Assembly: GCA_031279965.1 (NCBI GenBank)
Contig: JAITHM010000130.1
Coordinates: forward strand, 1-18,753
Origin: Spirochaetaceae bacterium
Lineage (GTDB): Bacteria; Spirochaetota; Spirochaetia; Treponematales; Breznakiellaceae
DNA length: 18,753 nt
Reading direction: 5' to 3'
Shown: piece after piece, positions 1-6,992 of the stretch
Numbering within the stretch: position 1 is the first letter of the stretch
How the letters are laid out: every line of letters begins with the position of its first letter
Notes under the pieces: model-generated
Told to the model about the DNA's origin: nothing
The model's input: only the letters and a program-made list of their open reading frames with translations
Database searches by the model: none
Made by a program: the position numbers and the translations under genes

Positions 1-132
1 ATAGTGGAAAATCAGGCGAACCGGCCGTTTTTTAACCGCACCCGCGCGATTGAGGCGGCGCATCCTATCGAGAAGGTGGGAAAAGAACTGCGCTCGATGA
101 TGAGCTGGCTCGAAGCGCCGTCGGAAAAATAA
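1..132 (+). CDS. ilvC: Ketol-acid reductoisomerase, C-terminal end (partial)
   Basis: Open from the window edge to TAA at 130-132, giving the last 43 residues. The stretch HPIEKVGKELRSMMSWLE is the characteristic C-terminal signature of ketol-acid reductoisomerase (H-x-IE-x-VG-x-x-LR-x-MM-x-W). The enzyme isomerises and reduces acetolactate or acetohydroxybutyrate with NADPH in valine and isoleucine synthesis, in the cytoplasm. The catalytic and NADPH-binding parts lie to the left of the window and cannot be judged. The start is not visible. The next gene is convergent, so this is the end of its transcription unit. Confidence 0.85.
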   Translation: MVENQANRPFFNRTRAIEAAHPIEKVGKELRSMMSWLEAPSEK

Positions 133-141
133 ATATTCGAG

Positions 142-165
142 CCTGCCCCTGTTTTTAGGGACAGG
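142..165 (+). terminator. Hairpin after ilvC, possible weak or bidirectional terminator
   Basis: CCTGCCCCT (142-150) pairs with AGGGACAGG (157-165) with one C/A mismatch around a six-base loop. On the + strand no T-run follows. On the - strand the hairpin is followed by a T-rich stretch, so it may rather end transcripts coming leftward from the 237-638 gene. It lies between two convergent genes. Confidence 0.4.
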
Positions 166-191
166 TTCGTTCCGTAGATCCATGCGGAATA

Positions 192-246
192 CGCCTGCTC
201 TACGCAGGCGCGGCATACGTTTAGAGCAGCGTTGCCTTAGAGCAGG
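192..246. repeat. Hairpin plus repeated TAGAGCAG element
   Basis: CGCCTGC (192-198) and GCAGGCG (204-210) form a perfect 7-bp stem. CCTGCTCTA (195-203), which overlaps that hairpin, is also the exact reverse complement of TAGAGCAGG (238-246), and a further copy TAGAGCAG lies at 222-229. The right copy overlaps the stop codon of the leftward gene. Alternative foldings are therefore possible in the shared 3' region of the two convergent genes. The function is unknown; it may help to end transcription. Confidence 0.4.
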
Positions 247-638
247 TAATTTTTAATGCCTTCGTTGGATAAAAACGTTTCTATTTCTTCAATGTCAATA
301 TAAAAAAGTTTAAGGTCGGGATTGCCGGGCGTTTTGAAAATTTCTTTGATTAAAGGGCTTTCTTCAAGCGCACGGACCTTAAGTTTAGGATCCTCTACAA
401 AGACAGCTTTCCCGTTAAGAGAAATAACAGGTTCAAAATTTTTAGAATGCGTGCAAAATGAAACGCTGGGATTCTCATTAAGCTGTTTGCAAACAGGTTT
501 TTTTTCGCTGGTGCTAAAATAAGCTTTTTTTCCTTCAGCAAAAAGAAACAAAAACATACGTGTTTTTATCTTCTCTCCATTTATTGTAGCGAGTACCCCT
601 ATGGGATTCTCTTTACAAATTGATATATAATCAAACAT
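237..638 (-). CDS. Pyridoxamine 5'-phosphate oxidase-family FMN-binding protein
   Basis: A 133-residue protein with the small split-barrel layout of the pyridoxamine-phosphate-oxidase-like superfamily. An N-terminal helix (MFDYISICKENP) leads into strands IGVLATING, TRMFLFLFAEGKKAYFSTSEKK, then PSVSFCTHSKNFEPVISLNGKAVFVED, and ends with LKLFYIDIEEIETFL. Such proteins bind FMN (sometimes F420 or haem) and usually reduce small molecules; the substrate cannot be told. The start at 638 is chosen because GGAG (complement of 647-650) lies 8 nt upstream. The longer reading frame that begins at 683 has no ribosome site and adds 15 atypical residues. It is a lone gene, convergent to ilvC and divergent from queA. 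The length is normal for the family. Confidence 0.75.
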   Translation of the reverse strand: MFDYISICKENPIGVLATINGEKIKTRMFLFLFAEGKKAYFSTSEKKPVCKQLNENPSVSFCTHSKNFEPVISLNGKAVFVEDPKLKVRALEESPLIKEIFKTPGNPDLKLFYIDIEEIETFLSNEGIKNYLL

Positions 639-773
639 ATAGTATTCTCCATACAGTAAAGCGCAATTGCGTTCTACATGCACCGGCCAACATACAAAAA
701 AAACAATTCTCTGCCAGCATGTTGAGTACTGCGCCGTCTACAGCAAATATGACTTAGGGGAAGGAAGTAAAAT

Positions 774-803
774 ATGCCCGGTATGAAGGCGAAGCGAACA
801 TGA
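774..803 (+). CDS. Nine-codon upstream reading frame coupled to queA
   Basis: ATG at 774 opens a frame reading MPGMKAKRT and ends with TGA at 801-803. Its last bases overlap the queA start codon (ATG 800-802). A purine-rich GGAAGGA (759-765) sits 8 nt before this ATG, whereas queA itself has no clear ribosome site. The arrangement suggests that ribosomes load on the small frame and pass to queA by termination-reinitiation. The peptide resembles nothing known to me. It may simply be a translated leader and not a functional peptide. Confidence 0.4.
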   Translation: MPGMKAKRT

Positions 804-1849
804 AGACGCAGGACTTTTTTTTTGATGTGCCGCCAGAATACATTGCTCAATTCCCTGCGGAAACGCGGGGTAAAAGCCGTCTTCTTGTGCTGGAGCGGCA
901 TACCGGGGCGTACTGTCATCACCAGATTGCTGATCTTCCTGTTCTTATTGAGCCGGGCAGTCTGCTTGTTTTTAACGACTCCCGCGTCCGTCCGTCCCGT
1001 CTTTTAGGGGTTGACAGCGCACAGAGGCCCGTTGAGCTTCTTCTTCTTGAACAGATTCATGATGATGGAATTACAAACTGTTGGAAAGCGCTTGTCAAAC
1101 AGCGCCGCCGCCATACAGGGAAACAGCTTTTTTTTCCTGAAGGGCTGTGCGCAGAGATTATCGGATTGGAAGATGAATGGTGCCGCGTTGTGTTTGACCG
1201 TAAGCTTGAAGATCAATGGCTTGAACGCTGCGCACATATTCCCTTACCGCCCTATATAAAACGTCCTGCCACTTATGAAGATTCAAACCGGTATCAGACT
1301 ATTTATGCAGAGAAGACAGGATCTGCCGCCGCACCAACGGCAGGACTTCATTTTACCAGCGAACTTATGGATGCTTTTGCCGCCCGTAACATCCAGACAG
1401 CCTTTTTGACGCTTCACGTAGGGCTGGGAACATTTCTGCCTGTCCGTGTAAATAATATTGAAGATCACAAAATGCACAAAGAACATTTTAACATCAGCGA
1501 GAGTACCGCGGAACAATTTGAAGCCGCCAAACGGGAAAAACGGCCTGTCGTTGCTGTGGGAACAACGACATTGCGGGCTCTTGAATCGGCGTGGAACGGT
1601 ACGCGGCTTCAGCGCGGGGATAATTCTACATCAATTTTTATCTATGGTGATTATCATTTTACAACGGCTGATATGCTTTTTACGAATTTTCATACGCCTG
1701 AATCAACACTTCTTATGCTCGCGGCATCATTTTGCGGGGCATTTTGCGGAGCGGAAGCTGGCCGAACAATGATTCTTAACGCCTATCAAACTGCCCAGGC
1801 GGCTCATTACCGGTTTTTTAGCTACGGCGACGCAATGCTGATTCGATAA
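800..1849 (+). CDS. queA: S-adenosylmethionine:tRNA ribosyltransferase-isomerase
   Basis: A 349-residue protein of normal family length. QueA transfers and isomerises the ribosyl part of S-adenosylmethionine onto preQ1 at the wobble position of GU(N) tRNAs to give epoxyqueuosine. Signature stretches along the chain include FNDSRVRPSRLLG, HIPLPPYIKRP, AEKTGSAAAPTAGLHFT, LHVGLGTFLPV, GTTTLRALES and LFTNFHTPESTLLMLAASFCG, so no segment seems lost. The start is fixed by the family pattern (M-x-x-x-D-F-x-x-x-x-P), and it overlaps the stop of a nine-codon upstream frame. Codons 6-8 are a run of nine T (815-823), a possible slippage site near the start. No other queuosine gene is in the window. The gene is convergent to moxR with a 31-bp gap and no visible terminator. 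Confidence 0.95.
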   Translation: MKTQDFFFDVPPEYIAQFPAETRGKSRLLVLERHTGAYCHHQIADLPVLIEPGSLLVFNDSRVRPSRLLGVDSAQRPVELLLLEQIHDDGITNCWKALVKQRRRHTGKQLFFPEGLCAEIIGLEDEWCRVVFDRKLEDQWLERCAHIPLPPYIKRPATYEDSNRYQTIYAEKTGSAAAPTAGLHFTSELMDAFAARNIQTAFLTLHVGLGTFLPVRVNNIEDHKMHKEHFNISESTAEQFEAAKREKRPVVAVGTTTLRALESAWNGTRLQRGDNSTSIFIYGDYHFTTADMLFTNFHTPESTLLMLAASFCGAFCGAEAGRTMILNAYQTAQAAHYRFFSYGDAMLIR

Positions 1850-1880
1850 TGTCTCCATGTTGAGGCTAATCAGTGCTGTC

Positions 1881-2852
1881 TTAGATGCGGGGGGCTTCGA
1901 TTTTATCAACAAGCATCTCGATGACCGCCGCCTCGCTCAATCCTTCAAGTTCGCTGCCTGTGGAAAGTGTAAGCCGGTGCGCCAATACAGGAATGGCAAG
2001 CGCCTTGATGTCGTCGGGCAGCACGAAATCGCGGCCTTCAATAAGAGCACGGGAACGGGCACAGCGAACAAGCGCAAGACTGCCGCGGGGGCCAGCGCCG
2101 TTTTGCACCGCTGCGGATGTCCGTGTTGCTGAAACAAGACGAACTGCATAATCAATAATGGCCTTATCAACACGAAGCGATGCGGCAAGTTCCTGGATGC
2201 CGGTTAATTCTTCCAGCGTAACAACCGCATTGACGGCATTAACAGAAAGTTCCGCCCCGCCCAACCCTTTGGCAATTACCCGTTCTACCATTTCGATTTC
2301 TTCGTCCATCGCGGGATACGAGGCAGAAAGCTTCATTAAAAACCGGTCTTTTTGCGCGTCGGGCAGCGGGTAGGTGCCCTCATGTTCAAAAGGATTTTCC
2401 GTAGCAAGCACCATAAACGGGCGCGGAAGCGGCAGGCTTGTACCGTCAAGCGATACTTGATATTCCTGCATTGCCTCAAACAACGCCGCCTGAGTCTTCG
2501 CCGGAGCCCGGTTGATTTCATCAGCAATAAAAAGATTCGTAAAAACAGGCCCCCGTCTGGTGATAAATTTCCCCGGCGTTGCGTCAAGCATGATGCTTCC
2601 GGTAATATCTGACGGCATTAGGTCGGGGGTAAATTGAAGGCGTGCCGAAGCTCCGCCAATCACCCGTGCCAGACAGCGCACAAGGAGAGTCTTGCCCAGT
2701 CCTGGCACGCCTTCCACAAGGATGTGGCCGCCGGTGATAAGCGTAATAAGCGCATTTTCCACAAGAGCGTCCTGGGCAATAAATTCTTTTGCTACTTCGT
2801 GCCGCAATGCGCGAATTTTTTCCGCCGCAGCTTCATATATGATATGTTCCAT
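1881..2852 (-). CDS. MoxR-family AAA+ ATPase
   Basis: A 323-residue protein, the normal size. Visible motifs are Walker A GVPGLGKT (48-55), Walker B NLFIADEINRAP (106-117, with D111 and E112), sensor 1 in ATENPFEHEGT (around N153), a likely arginine finger in QKDRF (R170) and the sensor-2 stretch GAGPRGSLAL (R256). MoxR ATPases act as chaperones that load cofactors or remodel complexes, usually with DUF58 and von Willebrand A partners encoded just downstream. Here the gene downstream is the unrelated convergent queA, so no partner is encoded next to it. The start ATG at 2850-2852 has no convincing Shine-Dalgarno. A promoter, TTGATA-18-TAAAAT, ends 8 nt before it, which suggests an almost leaderless mRNA. 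Confidence 0.92.
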   Translation of the reverse strand: MEHIIYEAAAEKIRALRHEVAKEFIAQDALVENALITLITGGHILVEGVPGLGKTLLVRCLARVIGGASARLQFTPDLMPSDITGSIMLDATPGKFITRRGPVFTNLFIADEINRAPAKTQAALFEAMQEYQVSLDGTSLPLPRPFMVLATENPFEHEGTYPLPDAQKDRFLMKLSASYPAMDEEIEMVERVIAKGLGGAELSVNAVNAVVTLEELTGIQELAASLRVDKAIIDYAVRLVSATRTSAAVQNGAGPRGSLALVRCARSRALIEGRDFVLPDDIKALAIPVLAHRLTLSTGSELEGLSEAAVIEMLVDKIEAPRI

Positions 2853-2858
2853 ACACTC

Positions 2859-2887
2859 TTATTTTATCGTGCCGCTTCTGTTAGTAT
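2859..2887 (+). promoter_or_regulatory. Possible promoter for the uracil-DNA glycosylase gene
   Basis: -35 TTATTT (2859-2864), 17-bp spacer, -10 TAGTAT (2882-2887), then 7 nt to the ATG at 2895. The hexamers match the consensus only moderately. Each box lies on top of a box of the leftward moxR promoter, so the two could not be occupied by polymerase together. Confidence 0.4.
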
Positions 2888-2890
2888 CAA
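2861..2890 (-). promoter_or_regulatory. Sigma-70-type promoter for moxR
   Basis: Read on the - strand: -35 TTGATA (2885-2890), 18-bp spacer, -10 TAAAAT (2861-2866). The predicted transcription start is about 1-2 nt before the moxR ATG. The whole element lies in the 42-bp gap and overlaps the opposite-facing promoter proposed for the neighbouring glycosylase gene. Confidence 0.6.
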
Positions 2891-2894
2891 GTGA

Positions 2895-3647
2895 ATGACC
2901 GGGGCCGAAAAAAATATTTTTGCGGAATTTCTCGATACGGCGGCGGCCGCACTTTCAGGCGGTTATTATTCGCAGCGTGTTGTTTACAACTTTGCCGATG
3001 ACAGGCCGGATGTTCCAGATGTCCCACGCGCTGCTCTGACCAACGATACGCTGGACAGCATTGCCGCAGAGATTCGTGCGTGCACTCGCTGCCCGCTCCA
3101 CCGCGAACGGAAAAATGCGGCTCCCGGCGAAGGCATCGTACAGCCGTTAGTACTTGTTATTGGGGAAGGCCCCGGCGCTGACGAGGATGCAAGCGGACGG
3201 CCTTTTGTCGGTAAAGCGGGACAATTGCTCGATAAAATGCTCACCAGCATCGGCCTTTCCCGCGAGAAAAATTGTTTTATCGCCAACATTGTCAAGTGCA
3301 GGCCGCCGGGAAACCGTGACCCAGAGCCGGAGGAACGCGCCGCATGCATCCCTTTTCTTCAACGGCAGCTTGCCATCCTCAAGCCGCTTGTGATTTTGAG
3401 TGCAGGACGAATTTCCGCCACAACATTGCTGGAAACCGGCGAAGGAATAAGCCGTTTGCGGGGAATTTGGAAGCACTACCAGGGTATTCCGCTGCTGCCG
3501 ACTTTCCATCCAAGCTACCTGCTCCGTGATGAAAGCAAAAAGACGCTCGCCTGGGAAGATATGAAGTCCCTGTGCCGCCGTATTGCCGAACTAGACTCCG
3601 GCTATGAAGCCGAAACCGCCGCGCTTCGTTCAGCCCGGCATATTTAG
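2895..3647 (+). CDS. Family-4 uracil-DNA glycosylase (iron-sulfur)
   Basis: A 250-residue protein. It removes uracil from DNA to start base excision repair. Four cysteines, C63, C66, C135 and C151, have the spacing of the [4Fe-4S] ligands of family-4 enzymes. Motif 1 is GEGPGADED (90-98), followed by RPFVGKAGQLLD, and motif 2 is HPSYLLR (205-211). About 55 residues precede the catalytic core, an extension of unknown role seen in some members. No Shine-Dalgarno stands before ATG 2895; a -10-like box ends 7 nt upstream. It runs in the same direction as argA with a 54-bp gap, and is divergent from moxR. Function is well supported; the exact start less so. Confidence 0.9.
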   Translation: MTGAEKNIFAEFLDTAAAALSGGYYSQRVVYNFADDRPDVPDVPRAALTNDTLDSIAAEIRACTRCPLHRERKNAAPGEGIVQPLVLVIGEGPGADEDASGRPFVGKAGQLLDKMLTSIGLSREKNCFIANIVKCRPPGNRDPEPEERAACIPFLQRQLAILKPLVILSAGRISATTLLETGEGISRLRGIWKHYQGIPLLPTFHPSYLLRDESKKTLAWEDMKSLCRRIAELDSGYEAETAALRSARHI

Positions 3648-3665
3648 GTTTTGGGACAGGCGCAG

Positions 3666-3695
3666 TAGACAGTGGGGGGAGGGGCATTGCATAAT
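3666..3695 (+). promoter_or_regulatory. Possible argA promoter with a G-tract in its spacer
   Basis: -35 TAGACA (3666-3671) and -10 CATAAT (3690-3695), each matching five of six consensus positions, are separated by 18 bp. The spacer contains six G, one A and four G (3674-3684). Six bases separate the -10 box from ATG 3702, so the mRNA would be leaderless. Alternatively the G-rich stretch is a Shine-Dalgarno for a TTG start at 3687. Confidence 0.4.
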
Positions 3696-3701
3696 GGCGC
3701 T

Positions 3702-5039
3702 ATGGATCTTGAAAATGCGGTCTCGATGGAGGTAATCCGCGAAGCTTTTCTCTATCAAAACAAGTTTGCAGGACAGACCGTCGTGTTCAAAATTGATTTC
3801 CCCGTCACTGAAACAACAGGCTTTTCCTATCTTATGAAAGATATTGCGCTGCTTGTAAAAACAGGAATACGGGTGGTCATCGTACCAGGGTCGTCGGAGT
3901 ATATAAGCCGTGTGCTGTACGAGCATAACATTACCTCTACCTTTGCCGAAGATGAGCGGCTTACGGCGGCAAGCGCAATGCAGTATGTCGAGATGGCGGC
4001 GTTCCATGCGGCGACACATTTTATTACAGCATTGTCGGCAAGCAGAGTTGAAGCGGTTATCGGTAATTTTGTCCGCTCACGGGGACGCGGTGTTGTTAAT
4101 GGGCTTGATTATGGACAGACCGGCGTTGTCGACAAGATATACACCGAGTCGCTGCGCCGTATCCTTGATGCCGGCATGACGCCGATACTACCCTGCATTG
4201 GCTGGAGCCCTGCGGGCAAACCTTACAATGTTTCGAGTACGGGTATTACACTGGCAGTCTGCGAAGCTCTTGCCGCTCTTAAACTTGTTATTGTAACAAC
4301 AGACTGCGCGTTCTCATCACCGGATTACAGCACTCCGCCGGGCATTGAACGCAACGGAATGGGTAAAATTGTGCGTCTTACGCCGCAAGAAGCCCGCGAG
4401 ATACTTCGCATGAACGCAAAATTTGATCAGAAACCGGTAAAAAACGCTCACAATGCCCTCAATCTTGCTCTGGCAGCTCTGCAAACCGGTGTTGAACGGG
4501 TTCACATCGTTGATGGTACGGAAGAAGGCGTGATACTACGTGAGCTTTTTTCGAATCTGGGGGCCGGAACGATGATTTATGCCGGGGAATATGATGCAAT
4601 TCGAAATATTCGTAATTCTGATATTCCTGATATGCTCCGCCTGATGGAGCCTTTAATGCAAAAAGGGGTGCTTATACGGCGTACTGCCGAGGATATACAA
4701 CAAAAAAAAGATGATTTTGCCGTATTCGTTGTTGACGGCGCGATTCATGCCTGTGCAGCGTTGCATAGCTGGGGAGAAGGTCAGGCTGAAATTGCGGCGC
4801 TGGCTTCTGACCCGATGTACTCCAGCATGGGCGCAGGACGGCGGCTTGTCGGCTATCTTATTGAACGGGCGGCAAAACAAGGCTGCTCCCGGGTTTTTGT
4901 TCTTACAACAACTACCCACGACTGGTTTGAAAAACTTGGTTTCCATGAAGTTCCTGTGGAAAGTCTTCCTACGGCAAAACGGCAGCGTTATGACCGGAAA
5001 CGTAACAGCAGAGTCTATGCGCTCGAGATTAACGGGTAA
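3702..5039 (+). CDS. argA: Amino-acid N-acetyltransferase (N-acetylglutamate synthase)
   Basis: A 445-residue protein with the two-domain layout of classical ArgA: an N-terminal amino-acid-kinase-like domain (about 15-290), which normally binds arginine for feedback control, and a C-terminal GNAT acetyltransferase domain (about 335-445). GNAT signatures include EIAALASDPMYSSMGAGRRL and VFVLTTTTHDWFEKLGF. It acetylates glutamate with acetyl-CoA, the first step of arginine synthesis. The glycine-rich loop of the kinase fold (LGGE in the E. coli protein) is replaced by KIDFPV at 30-35. ATG 3702 is preferred because it matches where the family begins; GTG 3672 and TTG 3687 are in-frame alternatives upstream. 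The 3' end overlaps the next gene by 23 bp. Confidence 0.88.
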   Translation: MDLENAVSMEVIREAFLYQNKFAGQTVVFKIDFPVTETTGFSYLMKDIALLVKTGIRVVIVPGSSEYISRVLYEHNITSTFAEDERLTAASAMQYVEMAAFHAATHFITALSASRVEAVIGNFVRSRGRGVVNGLDYGQTGVVDKIYTESLRRILDAGMTPILPCIGWSPAGKPYNVSSTGITLAVCEALAALKLVIVTTDCAFSSPDYSTPPGIERNGMGKIVRLTPQEAREILRMNAKFDQKPVKNAHNALNLALAALQTGVERVHIVDGTEEGVILRELFSNLGAGTMIYAGEYDAIRNIRNSDIPDMLRLMEPLMQKGVLIRRTAEDIQQKKDDFAVFVVDGAIHACAALHSWGEGQAEIAALASDPMYSSMGAGRRLVGYLIERAAKQGCSRVFVLTTTTHDWFEKLGFHEVPVESLPTAKRQRYDRKRNSRVYALEING

Positions 5040-5916
5040 GCTCCGCCGGATCCTGCCGTACCTTCTCTGTGCCGCTCTTGCCGTGGCATGCTCATCAGTC
5101 CCACGCGGCCCTGTCGAAGTTCACACGGCACGCCGCCGGGCTGAAACTCAGCTTGAACTTGCCCTTAAAGAAGCAAGCCGGGGAAATTATACCCGGGCGC
5201 AGGAGATGCTTGCCGAAGGCCGGCGTATTGCCATAGCCTCCGATGACCCTGTTTTGCTCGTCCGTACGAGTCTTGCCGGCGCGAATATCCGCTTTGCGTT
5301 GGGTGCCGAAGATGCCGCCCGCGATGACTTTGAACATGCCCGCCGCCGCGCTCAGGAATCCGGCGATGCGACGCTTATTGCACTGTGCGGAATTTACGAA
5401 GCCCGCTGGAAGTTGCTTACCCAGCCGCACGATCGCGCCGCCACAGTCCGCGACCAGGCGCTTGCCGCCGCACAAACACTGGGTAAAAACAGCGGGGATA
5501 CCGCCTTTGCGCTGAATATTGCCGCTCTTGCCGATAAAGCGCTGGGCAACTATGCCGCCGCGGAAGCGTCGCTGAAAAAGGCACGGGCAATTCATTTAGA
5601 GCATAACCAGTTGGAAGCAGCCGCTTATGACTGGTATCTGAGCGCATCAGTTTTTTCTGTTGCGGGGCAGACCGGCGCGGCAGTTGCCGCGATTCACGAA
5701 GCGATCAATCTGGACAGAAAGGCGGAAAACGGCTTTGGTCTGGGGATGGATTATCTTGGACTGGGAGACATATATCTTAAAGCGAAAGCTCGAAATGATG
5801 CGATAGAAGCGTATGAACGCGCGGCAGCAATTTTCTCAGCTTCCGGGTTTGAACTTGACGCGCAGATCGCCGCAGAAAAAGCCGCTGCGCTTCAGGCTGC
5901 GTTGATTGAAGAATAA
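5017..5916 (+). CDS. TPR-containing lipoprotein
   Basis: A 299-residue protein with a lipoprotein signal peptide: a basic n-region MRSRLTGKLRR, a hydrophobic core and a lipobox LAVA-C25 followed by SS. The mature part is helical and Ala-rich, with degenerate tetratricopeptide repeats: NYTRAQEMLAEGRRIA, GAEDAARDDFEHARRRA, GNYAAAEASLKKARAIH, GQTGAAVAAIHEAINLD and ARNDAIEAYERAAAIF. It is probably anchored to the inner or outer membrane and acts as a protein-binding scaffold; the partner is unknown. ATG 5017 gives a compact signal peptide; ATG 4990 is also possible. Either overlaps the end of argA, implying translational coupling. It ends 4 bp from the stop of convergent hisC with no terminator between them. 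Confidence 0.75.
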   Translation: MRSRLTGKLRRILPYLLCAALAVACSSVPRGPVEVHTARRRAETQLELALKEASRGNYTRAQEMLAEGRRIAIASDDPVLLVRTSLAGANIRFALGAEDAARDDFEHARRRAQESGDATLIALCGIYEARWKLLTQPHDRAATVRDQALAAAQTLGKNSGDTAFALNIAALADKALGNYAAAEASLKKARAIHLEHNQLEAAAYDWYLSASVFSVAGQTGAAVAAIHEAINLDRKAENGFGLGMDYLGLGDIYLKAKARNDAIEAYERAAAIFSASGFELDAQIAAEKAAALQAALIEE

Positions 5917-5920
5917 CCGC

Positions 5921-6991
5921 CTAGCCTATGCCGGCAGTACAGACATTCAAAAATATATCCATATCACTGTCCGTACCAATACTGACGCGCACATACTCAT
6001 TAATGCGCTCTTTGGCAAAATGACGTACCAAAATGCCATTTTCCCGCAGCAACATAAAAAACGCGCTTCCCGAAAGATGCGGATGCCGTATAAAAATAAA
6101 ATTAGCGCTGGATTTAAGCACAGTAAACCCAAGTGCGCGCAGCCGGCTGCTGACCCGTTCCCGCGTTGCAACAACCCGAGCGCATGTTTCGCTATAATAT
6201 CCGCTTTCGTTAAGCGCTGCCCGCGCCGCCGCCTGTGCAATGCTGTCCAGCGTATACGAATTAAACGAATCGCGGATCCGTTCAAGCGCGGTGATAAGCG
6301 CCGGATCACCTACCGCAAAACCGGCACGGAGGCCAGCCAGCGAATACGCTTTAGACAGTGTCCGCACACAGAGAATGTTTTTCGCGCCGGATGGCAGCGG
6401 AAGAATACTTGTTGTAGAAAAAGCGCTGTAGGCCTCATCAACAATTACCACGCTGTTATTCTGAGCAGCATATTCGGCAAAGGCGATAATGTCTTCGCGG
6501 GGAATTGCACAGCCTGTCGGAGCATTCGGATTGGGAAAAATAATGCCGCCAGAAGGAACAAGATAGTCCGCACGGTTTAAAGACCAATCGGCGGTAAGGG
6601 GAACTTCCCGAAAAGGAATACCCCACAACGCCGCATACACCGGGTAAAAGCTGTAGGTAATATCAGGGAAGAGCACCGGCGGTGCAGGTGCCTGCTCAAA
6701 AAACGCAGCGAAGGCAAAGGCAAGAATTTCGTCAGAGCCATTTCCTGCAAAAACCTGATTCTGTGCGACATCGCAGGCCGCGGCCGCCGCCTTGCGGAAT
6801 TCTGTGCAGGAAGGGTCAGGATATAGGCGCAGCCGTTCAGTTGCCGCCGCATGAACCGCCTCAATGACCGCCAGCGCGGGCGGGTAGGGGTTTTCATTGG
6901 TATTCAGTTTGATGAACTGCCGGTCACGGGGTTGTTCGCCAGGGACATAGGGAACAAGCGTACGGACACGACTATTCCAGAAAACACTCAT
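5921..6991 (-). CDS. hisC: Histidinol-phosphate aminotransferase
   Basis: A 356-residue fold-type I PLP aminotransferase of normal HisC length. Seen are LNTNENPYPP (29-38), NGSDEIL (84-90), NPNAPTG (154-160), VDEAY (184-188) and TLSKAYSLAGLRAGF (211-225), with the PLP lysine K214, and a C-terminal VRVSIGT that carries the carboxylate-binding arginine. It converts imidazole acetol phosphate and glutamate to histidinol phosphate in histidine synthesis; related enzymes act on aromatic amino acids, and no other his gene is in the window. Only one base separates its ATG from the stop of gltS, so the two are almost surely cotranscribed. No strong ribosome site is seen, which fits reinitiation. Confidence 0.9.
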   Translation of the reverse strand: MSVFWNSRVRTLVPYVPGEQPRDRQFIKLNTNENPYPPALAVIEAVHAAATERLRLYPDPSCTEFRKAAAAACDVAQNQVFAGNGSDEILAFAFAAFFEQAPAPPVLFPDITYSFYPVYAALWGIPFREVPLTADWSLNRADYLVPSGGIIFPNPNAPTGCAIPREDIIAFAEYAAQNNSVVIVDEAYSAFSTTSILPLPSGAKNILCVRTLSKAYSLAGLRAGFAVGDPALITALERIRDSFNSYTLDSIAQAAARAALNESGYYSETCARVVATRERVSSRLRALGFTVLKSSANFIFIRHPHLSGSAFFMLLRENGILVRHFAKERINEYVRVSIGTDSDMDIFLNVCTAGIG

Positions 6992-6992
6992 G

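Noticed and set aside
815..823. Run of nine T near the queA start as a possible phase-variation tract.
   Set aside because: It encodes three Phe at the family's expected aromatic position, and queA is a housekeeping gene. Slippage is possible, but there is no reason to expect a switch.
5906..6580. A rightward 224-codon frame opposite hisC.
   Set aside because: It is antisense to a clear hisC with all PLP motifs, is rich in Arg, Lys and Cys, and has no recognisable domain.
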